Source of the DNA: Phylloscopus collybita
Taxonomy: Eukaryota; Chordata; Aves; Passeriformes; Phylloscopidae
Reading direction: 5' to 3'
NCBI GenBank assembly: GCA_027886175.1
Contig: JAJNNQ010000027.1
Location: forward strand, 2,618,001-2,682,000
DNA length: 64,000 nucleotides
The notes beneath the pieces are model-generated. The model was given only the letters and a program-made list of their open reading frames with translations, did no database searches and was not told the DNA's origin. Position 1 is the stretch's first letter. The number at the start of each line of letters is the position of its first letter. The position numbers were made by a program, and so were the translations under genes. This document shows, piece after piece, positions 13,380 to 25,207 of the stretch.

Positions 13380-13560
13380 GCTGGGGAGGCTGTGTAATTA
13401 CACACCTTGCATAATATAAAGTTTACAATAGCCATACAATTGATGCAGCAAGATGTAAATGCAGCAAGTTAAAGTGGCTGAAAGGACACCTGTAATCTAG
13501 CCTACAGCTAGCACAATTACATTTGAAACAGTCTTGCACTAAGATTTATTAGTGTGTAAA
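13380..13560. promoter_or_regulatory. Candidate enhancer-like block around a TAATTA palindrome
   Basis: A perfect 14-base palindrome, TGTGTAATTACACA, lies at 13391-13404 and is centred on TAATTA, the dimer site of paired-class homeodomain proteins. The 150 bases that follow are unique and free of simple repeats, with ACAATTGATGCAGC, GTAAATGCAGC and ACAATTAC elements. Function is inferred from motif texture only. Confidence 0.3.
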
Positions 13561-14309
13561 AGTTGCCACTGTTCTAAAACAAAAATCAAGGGAAATACAT
13601 CAGAATATTTCAGCAATATCTTTTCAATGAGGAATGGAAGTTATTTGAGGAATCTTCCTCTAGTTTCCTGAAAAGTCACACTGAATTCACATTTCTTCGA
13701 ATATTCTTCGATTCAATAATTATGCAGCAGTTTTCAGTAAATTTGTAAAGGACTTGCATAGTGTGTGTCTGCCCAAAAGATCACCAAAGCTTTTGCCCCC
13801 TTGCAACAAATTGAAAACATCAGGGCAAATTTAAAGAAAGAGAGAGAAGGGGCAAAAGAAAAATATTTCTACATTAGATTGTGCTGGGATTATGGCAGTT
13901 TCCAAAGCATTTTGTTGGCAGGGTGTAGAGATCTAAGGTGAAAGAGATCAAGATTTCTGTAGTGTCAGTGGAAAAGGCTCCTCATAAGGGGATTCCTCCC
14001 CACTTAGCACTGCCAGGTGACCCCTGGGGGCAGGGACAAAGGGTCAGAGCCTCGCTGGGTGTTTTGCACCATTCCTGTCAGGAGGTGCCTGTGCTCAGCT
14101 GGGATGAGATGCAGGAGGGCTCCTGGTGTCCCCCTGTTAGGGTGCATCCCTACAACCGAGTGGGTGTTTTCGTTTTAGGAAAAGGGTTTCAGTTTCACCC
14201 CTGACTTTTAAGGAAGAAGCACCAGAACTTTCTGTTCTTTGCTCACCATGGTTGGCCCAGTGCCCAGCACAGGGGCACTGGTTGGATCTTGGAAAGGTTT
14301 CTCAAAACC
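13561..14309. other. Non-coding stretch
   Basis: AT-rich on the left and moderately GC-rich from about 13980 to 14200. An 88-codon plus frame (13938-14204) has no recognisable domain and no good splice context. A short purine run of AAGAGAG type lies near 13838. Confidence 0.6.
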
Positions 14310-14524
14310 TGTGGTGGTTTCTATTGAGCAGCAAGCCAAATAACCCTCCTAAAACATTATGTATATAAGGAAGAGCACAGAGGTGCTTGAGGCTTTTTGG
14401 GGTGCCTTAGCCAGGTGTGAGGGGCTTCCCTGCGCCTGAGCATGGCTTTTGGTTTTGTTTTCTATAATTTGTTATTTTCTCCTTAATTAAAACCTTTTGC
14501 CTTTCAAAGTACACCTGATCAACA
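14310..14524 (+). mobile_element. Possible solo LTR-like fragment
   Basis: The order of signals is that of a short LTR: a TG start (TGTGGTGG), a TATA box TATATAAG at 14362-14369, a GC-richer transcribed part, a T-rich stretch, a poly(A)-signal variant AATTAAA at 14485-14491, and a CA end (GATCAACA). No matching five- or six-base target duplication is seen at the chosen ends, and no retroviral coding remains flank it. Either the ends are wrong or the resemblance is accidental. At about 215 bases it is short for an avian LTR. Confidence 0.25.
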
Positions 14525-15163
14525 GTCTCACAAATGATTTCAAACCATTTCTGGGAGGTTGCAGGTCAGCCCGCAGAGCTTGATGCACCTTCATGGGGCT
14601 TACAACACTCTGGCCACCACGCAGCCTGTATCAGCACCCCTTGCCTGATGCTCCTGCCCAGTGCAGGAGTCCTGCAGTGTCCTGGTCCCATCCTGGGCAC
14701 CTCAGACGTGCCCTGCACCAGGGACCTGCCTGAGGAGGTGACTCAGAGCCAGGCAGAGCCCAGGGAGGTGCTGAGACAAGCAGAGGGGCTGGGAGTGCCT
14801 GGCCGTGCCCGCTGTGCCACAGCCCTGCCCGGGCAGGTCACCCCTACTCTGGGCCACCCCACACCTAGAAATGCCACACCTGTGTATGTGTGTGCAGGTG
14901 TGTGATGCATAAACATGAGGGCTCTCTGCATGGGCAAGCAACACCTTGGGAGAGGCTCCCAGGGCAGTGCTGGGATAATTCTGTGTGATAATTCTGTGCT
15001 CTCTTTGTCACTGCAGGGTGTGCATCCAGGACCTCCTGTTAAAGCTCTCTTGTTTTCCTGTCCCTGCTCTTGTCCTCCTCCCTTCACTGTGATGCTCAGT
15101 TTGTTGTGGGATATCCAGCCCCCAGCTTCCCCCTTCAGCCATAAAACTGGGCGTGCTAATTAT

Positions 15164-15182
15164 AAAAAAAAAAAAAAAAAAA
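15164..15182. repeat. Poly-A homopolymer, 19 bases
   Basis: An uninterrupted A19 run follows TAATTATA and is followed by GGGG. It could be the tail of a plus-strand retrocopy, but the 200 bases to its left match no element I recognise. Confidence 0.95.
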
Positions 15183-15399
15183 GGGGAAAAATGAGTCTGT
15201 TTGTCTGACGGAGGTGGGAGGTTACTGCTCCGTTTTCCTCGTTTGTTTGCCGCTGCTCTGTGAATAACAGAACAAGCCTCCAGGACAGGAACTTAGACCG
15301 AGCCGTGCTCACAGCATTATTTCCTCCCCTGGCTGTCTGAACCACCCAGCAGCTTTCCATGCCTTGAGGTAGGAAAAGGAGCATTGTGCTGGTGACCCA

Positions 15400-15720
15400 C
15401 GGCAGGCAGGTACCGGTGACAGCCCCTGCGGGGGAAGGCGTGTGCCACAGGGGTGAAACAATCCAAATAAAAGCTCTGAGCCTTACAGGCAGCGCCGACG
15501 GGTCACAGGCGGTGTGTGGAGAAGAAAAAGGCTGTGTCCATGGGTAGCACCCTGCCTCTGGAACACGGCAGGGAGGAGGTGGGGGTTCGTGCCAGGTGTT
15601 CGCAGGGATGTCAGTGACCTGCCTTTCTCACCGAGCTGCTCCTTCCCCCAGGCTCCGGGGAGCGATTTAGCAATGGCACTGGGAAGGGAGGTGAGCCGGG
15701 CAGGCTGTGAGCGATGCCCA
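15400..15720. promoter_or_regulatory. Weak CpG-enriched patch
   Basis: About fourteen CpGs fall in 320 bases, among them ACCGGTGAC, GCGCCGACGGG, GGCGGTG, CACCGAGC, CTCCGGGGAGCG and GAGCCGGG. The surroundings have few. This is denser than the local background but below the usual density of a promoter island. No TATA box or obvious first exon is nearby. Confidence 0.25.
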
Positions 15721-17323
15721 GGAGGCTCAGGAAACACAGGTGCCCTGAGAGACCCCTTAGGGACATCTCCAGGGCTCCAGGAGCTCAGGCTGCCCTGAGC
15801 AGGGGATGGGAGCTTGGCTGCACTTGTTTGATCGTGATCCATACCCAGCAAAGCGGAAAAAAAAAATGACAAACAAAGGGATCTTTTTGCTCATAATTTA
15901 GAAGGAAGTGTAAAATCTGGTGTGACAAGTTTAGTAAAATAAAGGCACAGGAAAGAGCCATTCAGTGCTCACATGTGTTCCATGAAGAAGAGCAGCTCGT
16001 CTTGGCTCTGACCACTGCCTTGTAAATTTAGGAAAATAGCTGTTTTGCAAACAAGTAATTCTTTGGATCTCCCTTATGATCACAATAAATTAACTCATCT
16101 TTGTTCTCTTCCTATTGGAACACAGTTTTTGAATTGAATGTGACTGACACGTAGGCAAATAACCTTCCAGAAAAGGCAAAGATTTGTTGGGAAAGGTGAA
16201 AGGAGAGAAACATGAGAGAGAAATTAGGACTTTGTAGTGGAAATATGGAAACCTGCATGAGAAGGGAGCTGGCAGGAAGGTGCCTTGAAGAAGATTTGTA
16301 CAAAGCTTTGTGAACCATCCTTGCTCTTTTGACCTGCACTAAACGCTTCTCATCAATGCTCATAGTCATTTTGGCTTCATTTTACAGAAATTAGATTGAA
16401 AATTTAAAATGAACTGTTAGCAGCATGTAACTACCACTGGAGGAAGATTGCAGTGGTGATGTGCAAAATAGCAACTTCACCAGTTGAACCCATGTTAAAA
16501 TTGTGGCTGATTTTTATGTGAGCTTTGCCTGCAAGGGAAGGACCTTCATTGTGAAGAATAGAGCAAAAACAAATGAATTTTTTGGTTTGGTATTTTTGGA
16601 AGAAGAATGAAAAGCTCAGAAATATTGCTGTATCTGTGAAGAATATTCCTAGCTGTGGGAACTAAAGGGCTTAGTCTGTTAAGTTTTTTAAGAAGGGAGG
16701 TGACCTGGTTACATGTCTAAGTGCCTCCAGGGCACAGTATGCAATATATGTTTCTAATCTAGTGAAGAAAGACATGGGAAGAAACAAAGAGTGGAGGAGA
16801 AACCCATTAAGTTCACCTTAGAGGTAAAGCAACAAGTAACAGGGCATCGAGCCTTGAGGGGAGAAAAAATTACGAAGTGAAATCACAGTTTCTCGTCTCA
16901 ATCAAGATGTTATTCTAAAAGAAGGGTTTTATTCAAACATAGATGATTGGATTTAAAACAGATTACAGCAGATAAGGGGAAGATCTGCAAATTCAGGGGT
17001 GGCCTGCTGGCCCAGGGTGGCTCTCTGTAGCTTTCCTGGGTTGGCTATTGTATTAAATAAATTAGAGACATGTCAGATTGGAATAGCAGAGCTCTGACTC
17101 TCTTCCTTTGCCCACTCTGACTCATACAATCTCTGCAAAGATATCTCTGTTTGGAGGGTGGGAAGAGAGTGCTGGGCCTTTAGTTTACCAAACCTGTCAC
17201 ACTGTATTTTACACTCTCCTGTGCAGTATAAGAAATCCAAATCTTACAGTTGTGGCCGGATTCCAGTCCCTTTACATCATTTAGGTGGATAATTTGTTCC
17301 ACTGTGTTTTTCTTTCTTCTCAG

Positions 17324-17365
17324 CTGTACTTTCCCTTTGAAGCCTCCAGCTACTGGATTGGGGAG
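17324..17365 (+). other. Candidate 42-base exon-like cassette
   Basis: A long pyrimidine tract (17305-17320) ends in CAG at 17321-17323. The interval then runs 42 bases to GAG followed by the donor GTAAAT at 17366. Both splice signals are good by eye. The length is a multiple of three. The first frame is open and reads LYFPFEASSYWIGE. I do not recognise the peptide and cannot link it to a gene. Strong decoy splice pairs occur by chance in long introns, so this is a candidate for RNA evidence only. Confidence 0.25.
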
Positions 17366-20118
17366 GTAAATTACAGTCTGTCTTAGGCCTGAATTGTGCC
17401 TCTTGTTTCAATTTTTGGAACTCACAGAATGGATTCATCCCAGGATTGCTTGCATTCAGAGGATTAAATAACTGGGACCCCTTTTCACAGAAGCTGCTGT
17501 GTGAAAATTGTTATGATACTTAAAAATGATCTTTTAGTACTTCCTTTCTTGGGGCTACAGGAGAAACAATGTTTTCTCTGTGTCATTCAGTGCAGAAAAA
17601 AAAAGGTGCTTGCTCAGTTTTCAACATGTGCACGCCTTGGCTTGGTGTTGCTTCTTTGGTGCATGTGCAGGTTCAAAAGGGTCAGTTTTGCTCTCTGTAG
17701 TGACAGATAGAGACACCTGTGTGAGAATTTGGCCCTAAATACTCATCACAGAATCACAGATATCTTACTCCATCAGGAAAACGTTCTGGTGACAATGTCT
17801 GTGGTCATAGCAAAGCTGTCGTGAGATGTTTAAAGGGAATTCCTTTAGGGATTTTATTGGGGTTTTTTTGTTTTGTTTTATCATATATCCAGTCAAATTT
17901 CACTTAACTTTGAAGCATCTGGAATCTAGCAAAGATTGGTGAATTTATAATGAAGGAAAAAAGCAGCTTTGAGAAATAGTGGGGGTTTTCACTCCCTGAA
18001 CTGCCCTGGTTTCCATAGCCAGTTCAGCCTCATTCCCTGCCACTGCCTGGCCACTGTTTTGGAAAGTTTTAACCCATCAGATACCTCTGATCAAAAATGG
18101 AGAAGATGAAAACTGATCCTTCTATTATTTTAAAAGAGGAAAACCAAGGGAAATTCTTCCCCTTTTTAGAACTGAGCTGGAAGGGTAAAACCCCCTCAGC
18201 CTTTTTTCATTTTTTTTTTCTTTTAAAAGAAGGTGACTTGTACAGCTCACCCTCAGATCAGCCTTGAGAACTGCAGAGTGTCCTTATCATCTGCTCAGTG
18301 TGGACATCTCTTTCATGCTAATTACTGCCTGTTTGTGATGGACACCTGCAATCCAAGGGCTGGGTTTCCTAACTGCATCCTCGTGTTCTCCATGTGGTTT
18401 CCAAGGAGCTGCTCTGAACAGATTTATACCATTAATGCTTTTTTTTTTTTTTTTTTTAATCTTGCACATATTTAGATTCCCTGTGTCCTAAACACAGACG
18501 TATTTAGAAGGAATAAAAATGTAAATGAAGAACTGGTTTGTGTTTGGTTAACGAAGAGAGCAGGAAGTGGGGATGTGCAAATGCCCAGCAGGCTCAGGGG
18601 TTAAACCTCCTCCCTTTAATTTTTACAATGGGTTCTCAACATCCAGTATAAACAAAACTCAGCAAATTATTCCTTGTGCTGTGCTCAGTTGTCCAATCAC
18701 ACACTCCTTTATTCCTTATTGTAGACACACTGCTTGAAAAGTAATTGAGGCGACTGGGAAAGTGCTGTGTGAGATGCAGAGGAAGCCTTAACCACCAGGA
18801 ATTAAAATGTTAAGCTGCACAATGTACAAGTCACACAACCAGGAAGTTATTATTTTAATCAATTCTTTAAAGTGTCCCAGACCTGAAGGGGAAAGTTAAT
18901 GTAAAAGTTATAAAAGAAGCCCCTCGGAACCATTGTTGGGGGGTGAAACAAAAAAATAATTTGTTATGTATTTAATCTGTGGTGGAACTTGGTGTCTAGA
19001 GAGTCTTAAATATTGATCATGTCTTGGTGGCTGCTGCACATGTGACAGGAGATGGGATGAGATCCCAGTGAAGAATTTATTAATGAAATATTGTCTCTGC
19101 TGTAAAGAGCTTGGAGTTCAAATTCTGTGTTAAGTTTTCAGAGGAAAAGTCATTACAGGTGAGAACGAAACACTAAAATCTGTCTGCAGAGCTGGAGTTC
19201 ATGTGACTCTGGTGGCCCTTGGGTGGGTTAGTGGTAGGTGTGGTGGAGAGTTCCAAAGGGAAAGAAGGGATTGGTGTTGACTTGGGCCAGATAATCAGCA
19301 CAAATGTTCTGTTCTATTACAAGCACAGATAGCTGGTGTCCCTCAGACCCACCCACGTGTCTGATTTGGGGGCAAGAAGTGGCTAAATATCACAGCTTGG
19401 CACGTAGGAAATCTGCTTGGGAAGCCCTGATTTAATCCTGCTGCATTCCTGCCACTCCAGCAGCTGAGTTTGATGTCGGACTGGACCAGGAAGATACAAA
19501 ATTCACCCTGGAGCATCTTAGGGAAGGAAAGAACGACGTGATCCAGCAGTGGCAGGTTGGCCCTGCAGAGCAGATGGTCTTTGAGGTGGCCCAGAGTTGT
19601 GCTTCCAGTCTCACCAGTGAGCAAAACCAGGAGCTTCTTGAAGACAGAGGTTCCTGGGGTGGGGTGGGAAAAATCACAGGAAAAGGAAATAAAAATTTAA
19701 AAATCCCTGCTGTGGATTTGGCAGGCAACAAAGAAAACCAAACTGAATGAAGGAAAATTTTGTCAAAAGCATTTTCTGCACAAAAACTTGGTTTAAACCA
19801 AGCCTTGGGATGGTCCAAATGACTTACCCCCTGCTCCTTTACAAAATAGTGATGGTCTTGATGAAATTTTATTGAAAGAAATTAAGACTGATACATTTTA
19901 AATTTCAGAGCAACTTTTTCCTTAGAACATTTGTATTAAAAAAGGGTAAAACAGCCAACAGTGAGAATCTCCTTCTCCATTGAAACAAAATACTTTGACT
20001 GACTAAATTGAAATTTTGCTCTGAAATATTTCACTTCAAGTTCTGTGGCCGTTGATATTTTGTATTTTTTCCCTAATCCCCGATTACTATTTTTTTTTTG
20101 TTTAGCTTACACGTTTTA
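17366..20118. other. Non-coding stretch
   Basis: Unique AT-rich DNA with T-rich patches (18208-18225, 18439-18457). A 128-codon minus frame at 19432-19818 overlaps shorter frames on both strands and has no domain. No repeat family was recognised. Confidence 0.65.
18439..18457. repeat. Poly-T homopolymer, 19 bases
   Basis: An uninterrupted T19 run within AT-rich unique sequence. No element body is recognised beside it. Confidence 0.95.
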
Positions 20119-20183
20119 CCTTATAAAAAGTTCTTTATCAACTCTCTATTCAGAAACTGATTTATTCCAGCAGAGTTGAAGCA
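20119..20183 (+). repeat. Unknown short repeat, copy A
   Basis: This copy shares blocks in the same order with the copy at 21862-21914. They share CCTTATAAAAAG exactly and CTATTCAGAA exactly. Then comes a region ending TTCCAGCAGAGTTGAAGCA here and TTCCAGCAAAGCTGAGGCA there. Copy A has about 15 extra bases between the first two blocks. Weaker likeness extends upstream (CCTAATCC.CGATTA against CCTGATCC.GGATTG). It is a local duplication or an old interspersed element; I do not know its family. Confidence 0.6.
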
Positions 20184-21861
20184 CTACACAGCACCAGTGT
20201 GCACAGAAGGTTGTCCTTGAACTTGCCTTTTTATTTTCCCTCTTGCTCAGATCTCTCAACACAGCAGCTTCAAAATGTGCATTTCTGAAAGCATTCACAA
20301 TGGGATTGAAGGCCACCAGGCATGAGTTGAACCTGGATTTTAGAAAAGGAATGCTGAGGGCTGCAGTGGGTGCTGCGGCAGAGCTGCACCGTTGCTGCAG
20401 GTGGTGTAATTTAGGATTGAAGGTCAATACCCAATCTGATCCCCCAGCTGTTGGCAGCTGTATTTAGTTGCATTTTCCATGGGATTTCCTCCTTCCCCCT
20501 CCTGCAGCTCAGCATTATTCGTCTCTCACTCCCCAGCCAAGTCACTGTGAGCCCAGGCTTGCTGAAGCACGTAATGTGCAGCAGAAATGTCAGCCTTGTG
20601 CCATCACCTGTGATCAGTCACAGCCCTTCCAAAGGGGCTGCAGCTCCATGAAAAACTGGGTTGGAGGGCACATGTGGTGCAAGCACCTTCTGTGCAGTTA
20701 ACAAAGGATTCTCTGAGCTTGAAAAGCACCTCCAACTCAAGGATTTTCAACTGGCTGCTCCTCACTGTGCCTACTGATTCCTTTGTGCAAAAGGAACTTG
20801 TAATTCTTGCCCACTCAGGAGAAAAAGCACACCAAACATCAGTACCTCCTCAGGATTTTGAGGCATCTTCTGCTCATTTCTCAAGTCAGTGTTTCAGTGA
20901 TAGGTTGAGATGTTGTGGTTATCCATGTCAGAGGCCAGACACAACTCTCAAAGCCTTGAGGGAAAGGTGACAGGCATCAAAGTAGGTCTGCAAGGACCTC
21001 GTGCAACCCCTGGGCAACTCGTTGTGCATCCATGCTTTAACAGGAAGCTTTCTTTGTTCCAAGATTTACATTTTGTTTTCTGCAGCAGGCTTTGTTTCTG
21101 CTTGAAGAATTCTTCTTCTCCGTGGTTAAAAAGTCTTTCCGTGCTTGCTGCTGGCTGTGCAATGCCCGGTGAATGAGTTTTGATAATTTCTGTTGGGATT
21201 AATTAATTAATTGCAAATGTCTTCAGGCTAAATTGTGAGTTTGCATGTCAGGATGCTGTACATAATCAACAAAATCACTCAGGGGCTTGACATTATGGAG
21301 GTTACATGGAGATTGTGAGAGGAGCACATTCATTCCACATTAGTCAAAACTTTCTATATGTTATTTATAGAACAGTTCCTCCTTTATGAATTCTCAGAGT
21401 CAGAAGCAGAGATTTGAGATGAAATGTAAGGGTAATAACAGGAGCAGGGAGATAATTCCACTGAATGATCCTGTTTGATGACATTGCAAAATGTTTGAAT
21501 AGGATGAGTTACAATTTTAATGGGAAGTAGGACTGGAATAAATAAATAAAGGTCCATAATAACATTTCAGGTTAGATGGAACATTGCTCTCCCAAATGAA
21601 TGAGCACTAATGAAGCATTGTATGAACTTCTAGAGACTGGCTACACCAGCCAAGTGAAGGGCACAGGATGTATTATAAAGTCAAAGAAAGATCTTTAATT
21701 TGGATGTTATCACCACTAACTGACCCATGAGAATAAACAGTGCGTGAGGCACATAAAAAGCATTTCTTAAATCTATAAACCTGAACATTTTGGCTTCTGT
21801 CCTGATCCTGGATTGTTGGGTTGTGCTTTTCTTTTGTTTTTAATTTAACTGACATCTTCTG
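20184..21861. other. Non-coding stretch between the two repeat copies
   Basis: Moderately GC-rich from 20300 to 21000, with overlapping frames of 66-98 codons, none with a domain. One chance-looking exon shape (20508-20546, plus) follows a good pyrimidine tract but has a weak donor. From 21000 on the DNA is AT-rich. Confidence 0.6.
21180..21300. promoter_or_regulatory. Candidate conserved non-coding element
   Basis: The block carries ATTAATTAATTAATTGCAAAT near 21199-21219 (overlapping homeodomain cores joined to a half octamer). GAGTTTGCATGTC and ACATAATCAAC follow. It is free of homopolymers. The role is inferred from motif texture only. Confidence 0.25.
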
Positions 21862-21914
21862 CCTTATAAAAAGCCTATTCAGAAGCTGCACTGAGTTCCA
21901 GCAAAGCTGAGGCA
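21862..21914 (+). repeat. Unknown short repeat, copy B
   Basis: Partner of the sequence at 20119-20183, about 1.7 kb to the left and in the same orientation. It shares three ordered blocks and lacks the 15-base spacer of copy A. The last block differs at several sites, so the pair is old. No third copy was found by eye in this window. Confidence 0.6.
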
Positions 21915-23049
21915 AACCCAGCTAACACAAAGGGTTTATGGTTTATAATGAAACAGGAGGCAGATTTTCCAAATATCTTATATCTGTATTTTGAGATCTC
22001 CAGTTTAAATCCCCTTGGCAATGAAAGCATTGTTGCTTCTGCTGGATTCACCACTTTTCACGCACTTGGTGAAGTGATCTTGTTGGTTCAAGCAAGTGCT
22101 TACGGTTTTGATCCACAGTACATGGAATTTTGGTTGGTTTTTTTTTTTCCTATGAGTGCAACTCATTGATTTTAAGTCTGCAACAGTTGTAGACCCAGTA
22201 TGTTCCCAGTCAGCCACCAGTTTTCCCCTGCAGGGCCTGGGAATACCCACCAGGCTGGCTGCCTTTCCCTGACTCATTTTTAAACGTTCATCAAAGCAGA
22301 TTCCGAACTTCCACTTCGAACGCTCGACGATGCAGCCTAAGACTTTGCAGACCTCGTGTTATTTATGTTTCTGGCTGGATGTTTTGGTTGCATAATCAGG
22401 TGCACATGGAAATCTGGCACGCAGGGAAACGCTCGAAGTGTGCGTGAAAACGCAGCATCCGCTCGGTGAGGCCGGGCAGTGCTTCAAGGTGATCCTTGCT
22501 GTCAGCATCCAAGGGTTTTAAGGATGTTGCTGCAATGACAGCAAAAGCAAAACTCTGCCTGGTTGAGTTGGAAACTGCGCTCCAAGAAAGTGGCTTTGTC
22601 TTGGCCTGTGATAAGCAGGTTTTTGTTAAAAATGGGGGTAAAATGGTAATGTGGGAGTGGGTTTTGTTCAGCTTGTGGATGTTCTCTCTTCCCAAGCACT
22701 TGACTGTCTGAAGCATTATGGATTGGTGGGAAAAGTGCAACTGTGTGTGGTGTTCACTAGAGCTGGGCAGTTGTGCCTGCATTTATTTGATTTATATTTA
22801 CACTTATCTCCTCTGCATGTGGAAATTAGGCGTGTACAGCAAGTGTGTTGGAGCATATATTTCACTAAATCAAAAGAAGCTTATGTAAATAGATGCCACA
22901 GTAAAATCTGCTGTTAAAATCCAGGATATTCCTGGATATTCTCCAGAGATCTTAGAGCTCCAGAATGCAGCAGCACAGCTTGATCTCCCTTTTAGCTCTC
23001 TGGAGCTTGCTTTTCAGCAGTCAGGGCCTGGGCAAGCAGGAATGGAGGA

Positions 23050-23141
23050 AAGAGCTGCTCCTCAGCTCTGGAGGTGTAAAGGGGCTGGAGCAGCATCAGG
23101 GATTCCCAAGAATGGGAGGAAGCTTCCAACCTAAATAATGC
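23050..23141 (+). mobile_element. Possible degraded CR1 tail
   Basis: GAGCTGCTCC, CTCTGGAGGTGTAAAGGGGCTGG and CTTCCAACCTAAATAATGC appear in order. They resemble the CR1 3' untranslated phrases 'ggctgctcc', 'ctggaggtgttcaaggccaggctgg' and 'ccttccaacctaaattattc'. The stretch that should separate the last two is shortened. No target duplication or terminal octamer repeat is seen. The comparison is from memory of the family. Confidence 0.35.
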
Positions 23142-23917
23142 AAAAGGTGGTGATAAAACTGCCTCCAGAAGACTTGTGGTATTCATTGTCTGTGGGATAG
23201 ACATCTCTGGAGCATCCCTTGAAATCACTGTCATCCTGACAAACACCAATTCCCAATGGATGTTTGGGACTGCTGTCTGCTTCTCTACTGACTTAGAGTT
23301 TTGGGAGTATAATCTTTGATTCTTCCTGATCTTTCCTGTTTTCACTTGGCCCACGGTACCATGGTTGAAAGGAATCTTGCCTCTTCTTAGTCCAGATCTG
23401 GATCACACTCATGGTTGGGCCCTCACTCTTTAATCAATTCCTCTTTGCAAAATCCCATCTTTGCAGTCTTCCACAGGGTGGGTTGGTTTCTTGTTGTTTG
23501 TTTTGTTTTGCTGGTTTTTTTAAAAATTTTATTTATTGTTGGACTTCATCTGGTACAAAGGTTTAAACTACAGAAGTAATTTAAAATATTGTGGCATTTC
23601 CTTTCTTAATTAATCCCAACTGTTTTCCTTGGTAGTACAGAAAGTATCAGTATTTGATGAGGACGTTTTGCCTTCATCACTGGGGCAGTGGATTCTTCCT
23701 GCCGAGTCTGTAAACAGCAGACAAGCCACAGAGTTCAGCCTTCATGTTCTGGTTTTCATTAAGCCCAGACTAGAGGAGCACCCAGCTGTGTCTTCCTGTA
23801 AGGTCTGTCAGTCTTCCAAAGCTTGTTAACATGCTAATATAAAAGGAAATAGGGCTGACTTCAAGGAATTTACAACTAGTCTTAAACTTCAAAGAGCGGA
23901 GCTACATCTCTTCAATA

Positions 23918-23932
23918 CAACAACAACAACAA
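23918..23932. repeat. (CAA)5 microsatellite
   Basis: Five perfect CAA units followed by AAA. Short, probably stable, and of no evident function. Confidence 0.85.
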
Positions 23933-25186
23933 AAATCCTATAATAAAAGTTCTGTTAGCCCACGAGGACAGATCTGAGTGCATTGAACACTTCAGCCATA
24001 GTGCAGGATGCCACATTTTTTTGTTGCAAGTTGCAACACAAAACCTCCTGCAGTTGTGAAACTTTGTTCATAGCTGGTAGGTTTGATCAGAGACAAGATA
24101 AATTGCTGTCCAGCCCAACATTAGGATATCAGGCATGAAGTCGTCAATCTCTCCTTCCCTGAGCCTGTTTTCCATGTAAATGTTTGCAGTGGGATGGTGG
24201 ATCGGGTTTGAACAGTAGGCAGCATTCTCAGGTGGCAGGAATTGGAAGGACTCCTATGACTTCAAGGGGAATTACTGAACATCTGAGCAGCTGGCCCAGG
24301 CTGAGGAAACAGCTGCAGTGTCGTCTGAAGGCGTTCAAACAAGGTGGGACACATTCTGTGGATTCTCATGGAAAAAAGAGAGCGCTGTTGTGTGGAAGCC
24401 AGGGGGAGGGACCTCTTCAAACTGGAGAGTGATTCACTCACTGCTCTCACTCGGGGCTGGCAGCTGGATCTGCAGAAATGGGGCAAACAGTGATGTTTCC
24501 CAGTCTCCAGTGATTGGAGGATCAGGAACTTCCTGAATCAGGATCAATATCATTTATGTCAAGAAACAATCCATGATTTTTTTTCTCTCTCTCATGCTCT
24601 TAGTACATCCCTTCTTCAGTTAAATGGGTAACATGAAAGATTCACTGAAAACGCCTCTTTCCCCCCTTGGAGGGCTCTCTGCTCCTCGTGGAGCCTATAG
24701 GATATTTCAGGTCTTGCAGGAAGATGGTGAGAGGAGATTCTGCATCCCTGAAGCTCTCAGATGGGAACATTTCATCAGAAGTGTGAGCAAATTGCTGTTT
24801 TTATCATCCGTGGATCAGATTTCTGACAAAGGAAAAACACCTCAGACGTTCAACAACGTGCCATTATTTTGACATTGAAAAATAATTCCTTTAAAATTCT
24901 CATGGAGAAAGGTGAAGAATTTGGATGCATAGGAATAAGGGTTGTTGCACAGCTGAGATAATTATATATTGAATAGCTTTGGCAGGGACCCTGAGCAATA
25001 AATGTGTCAGATGACACATTCTGGAGTCATTTGAGGAGATTTCTTCGTGGTGTAATTTTTTTTTTTTAAATCGAGATTGAGCTCGTTATGTCAAGGAACT
25101 ATAAGAATTTGTGTGTATTCACTTGACCTCAAAATTGGTTGCTTTGGTCACCCAGAAATATTAAAAGCAACTCAATGCAGGGATAT

Positions 25187-25207
25187 AAAAAAAAAAAAAA
25201 AAAAAAA
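25187..25207. repeat. Poly-A homopolymer, 21 bases
   Basis: An uninterrupted A21 run is followed by G, a further A-rich run and then GGCGC. It may be a retrocopy tail, but no element body is recognised to its left. Confidence 0.95.

Larger units (their letters stand above)
14525..17323. other. Non-coding stretch, GC-rich then AT-rich
   Basis: From 14530 to about 15860 the sequence is clearly GC-richer than average, giving open frames of up to 129 codons on both strands. Their similar lengths in opposite frames are what GC-rich non-coding DNA produces. From about 15880 it returns to AT-rich unique DNA with no feature recognised. Confidence 0.65.

Noticed and set aside
17745..17765. CACAGAATCACAGA, like the antisense start of a CR1 tail
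   Set aside because: The next bases do not follow the CR1 antisense phrase about the 'ggttggaaggg' block, so the likeness is limited to 14 bases. A similar CACAGAATCACA at about 53834 fails for the same reason.
20508..20546. 39-base exon-like interval after a strong pyrimidine tract
   Set aside because: The donor GTGAGC is preceded by ACT and poorly placed, and the frame continues open past it, so the boundary is not supported.
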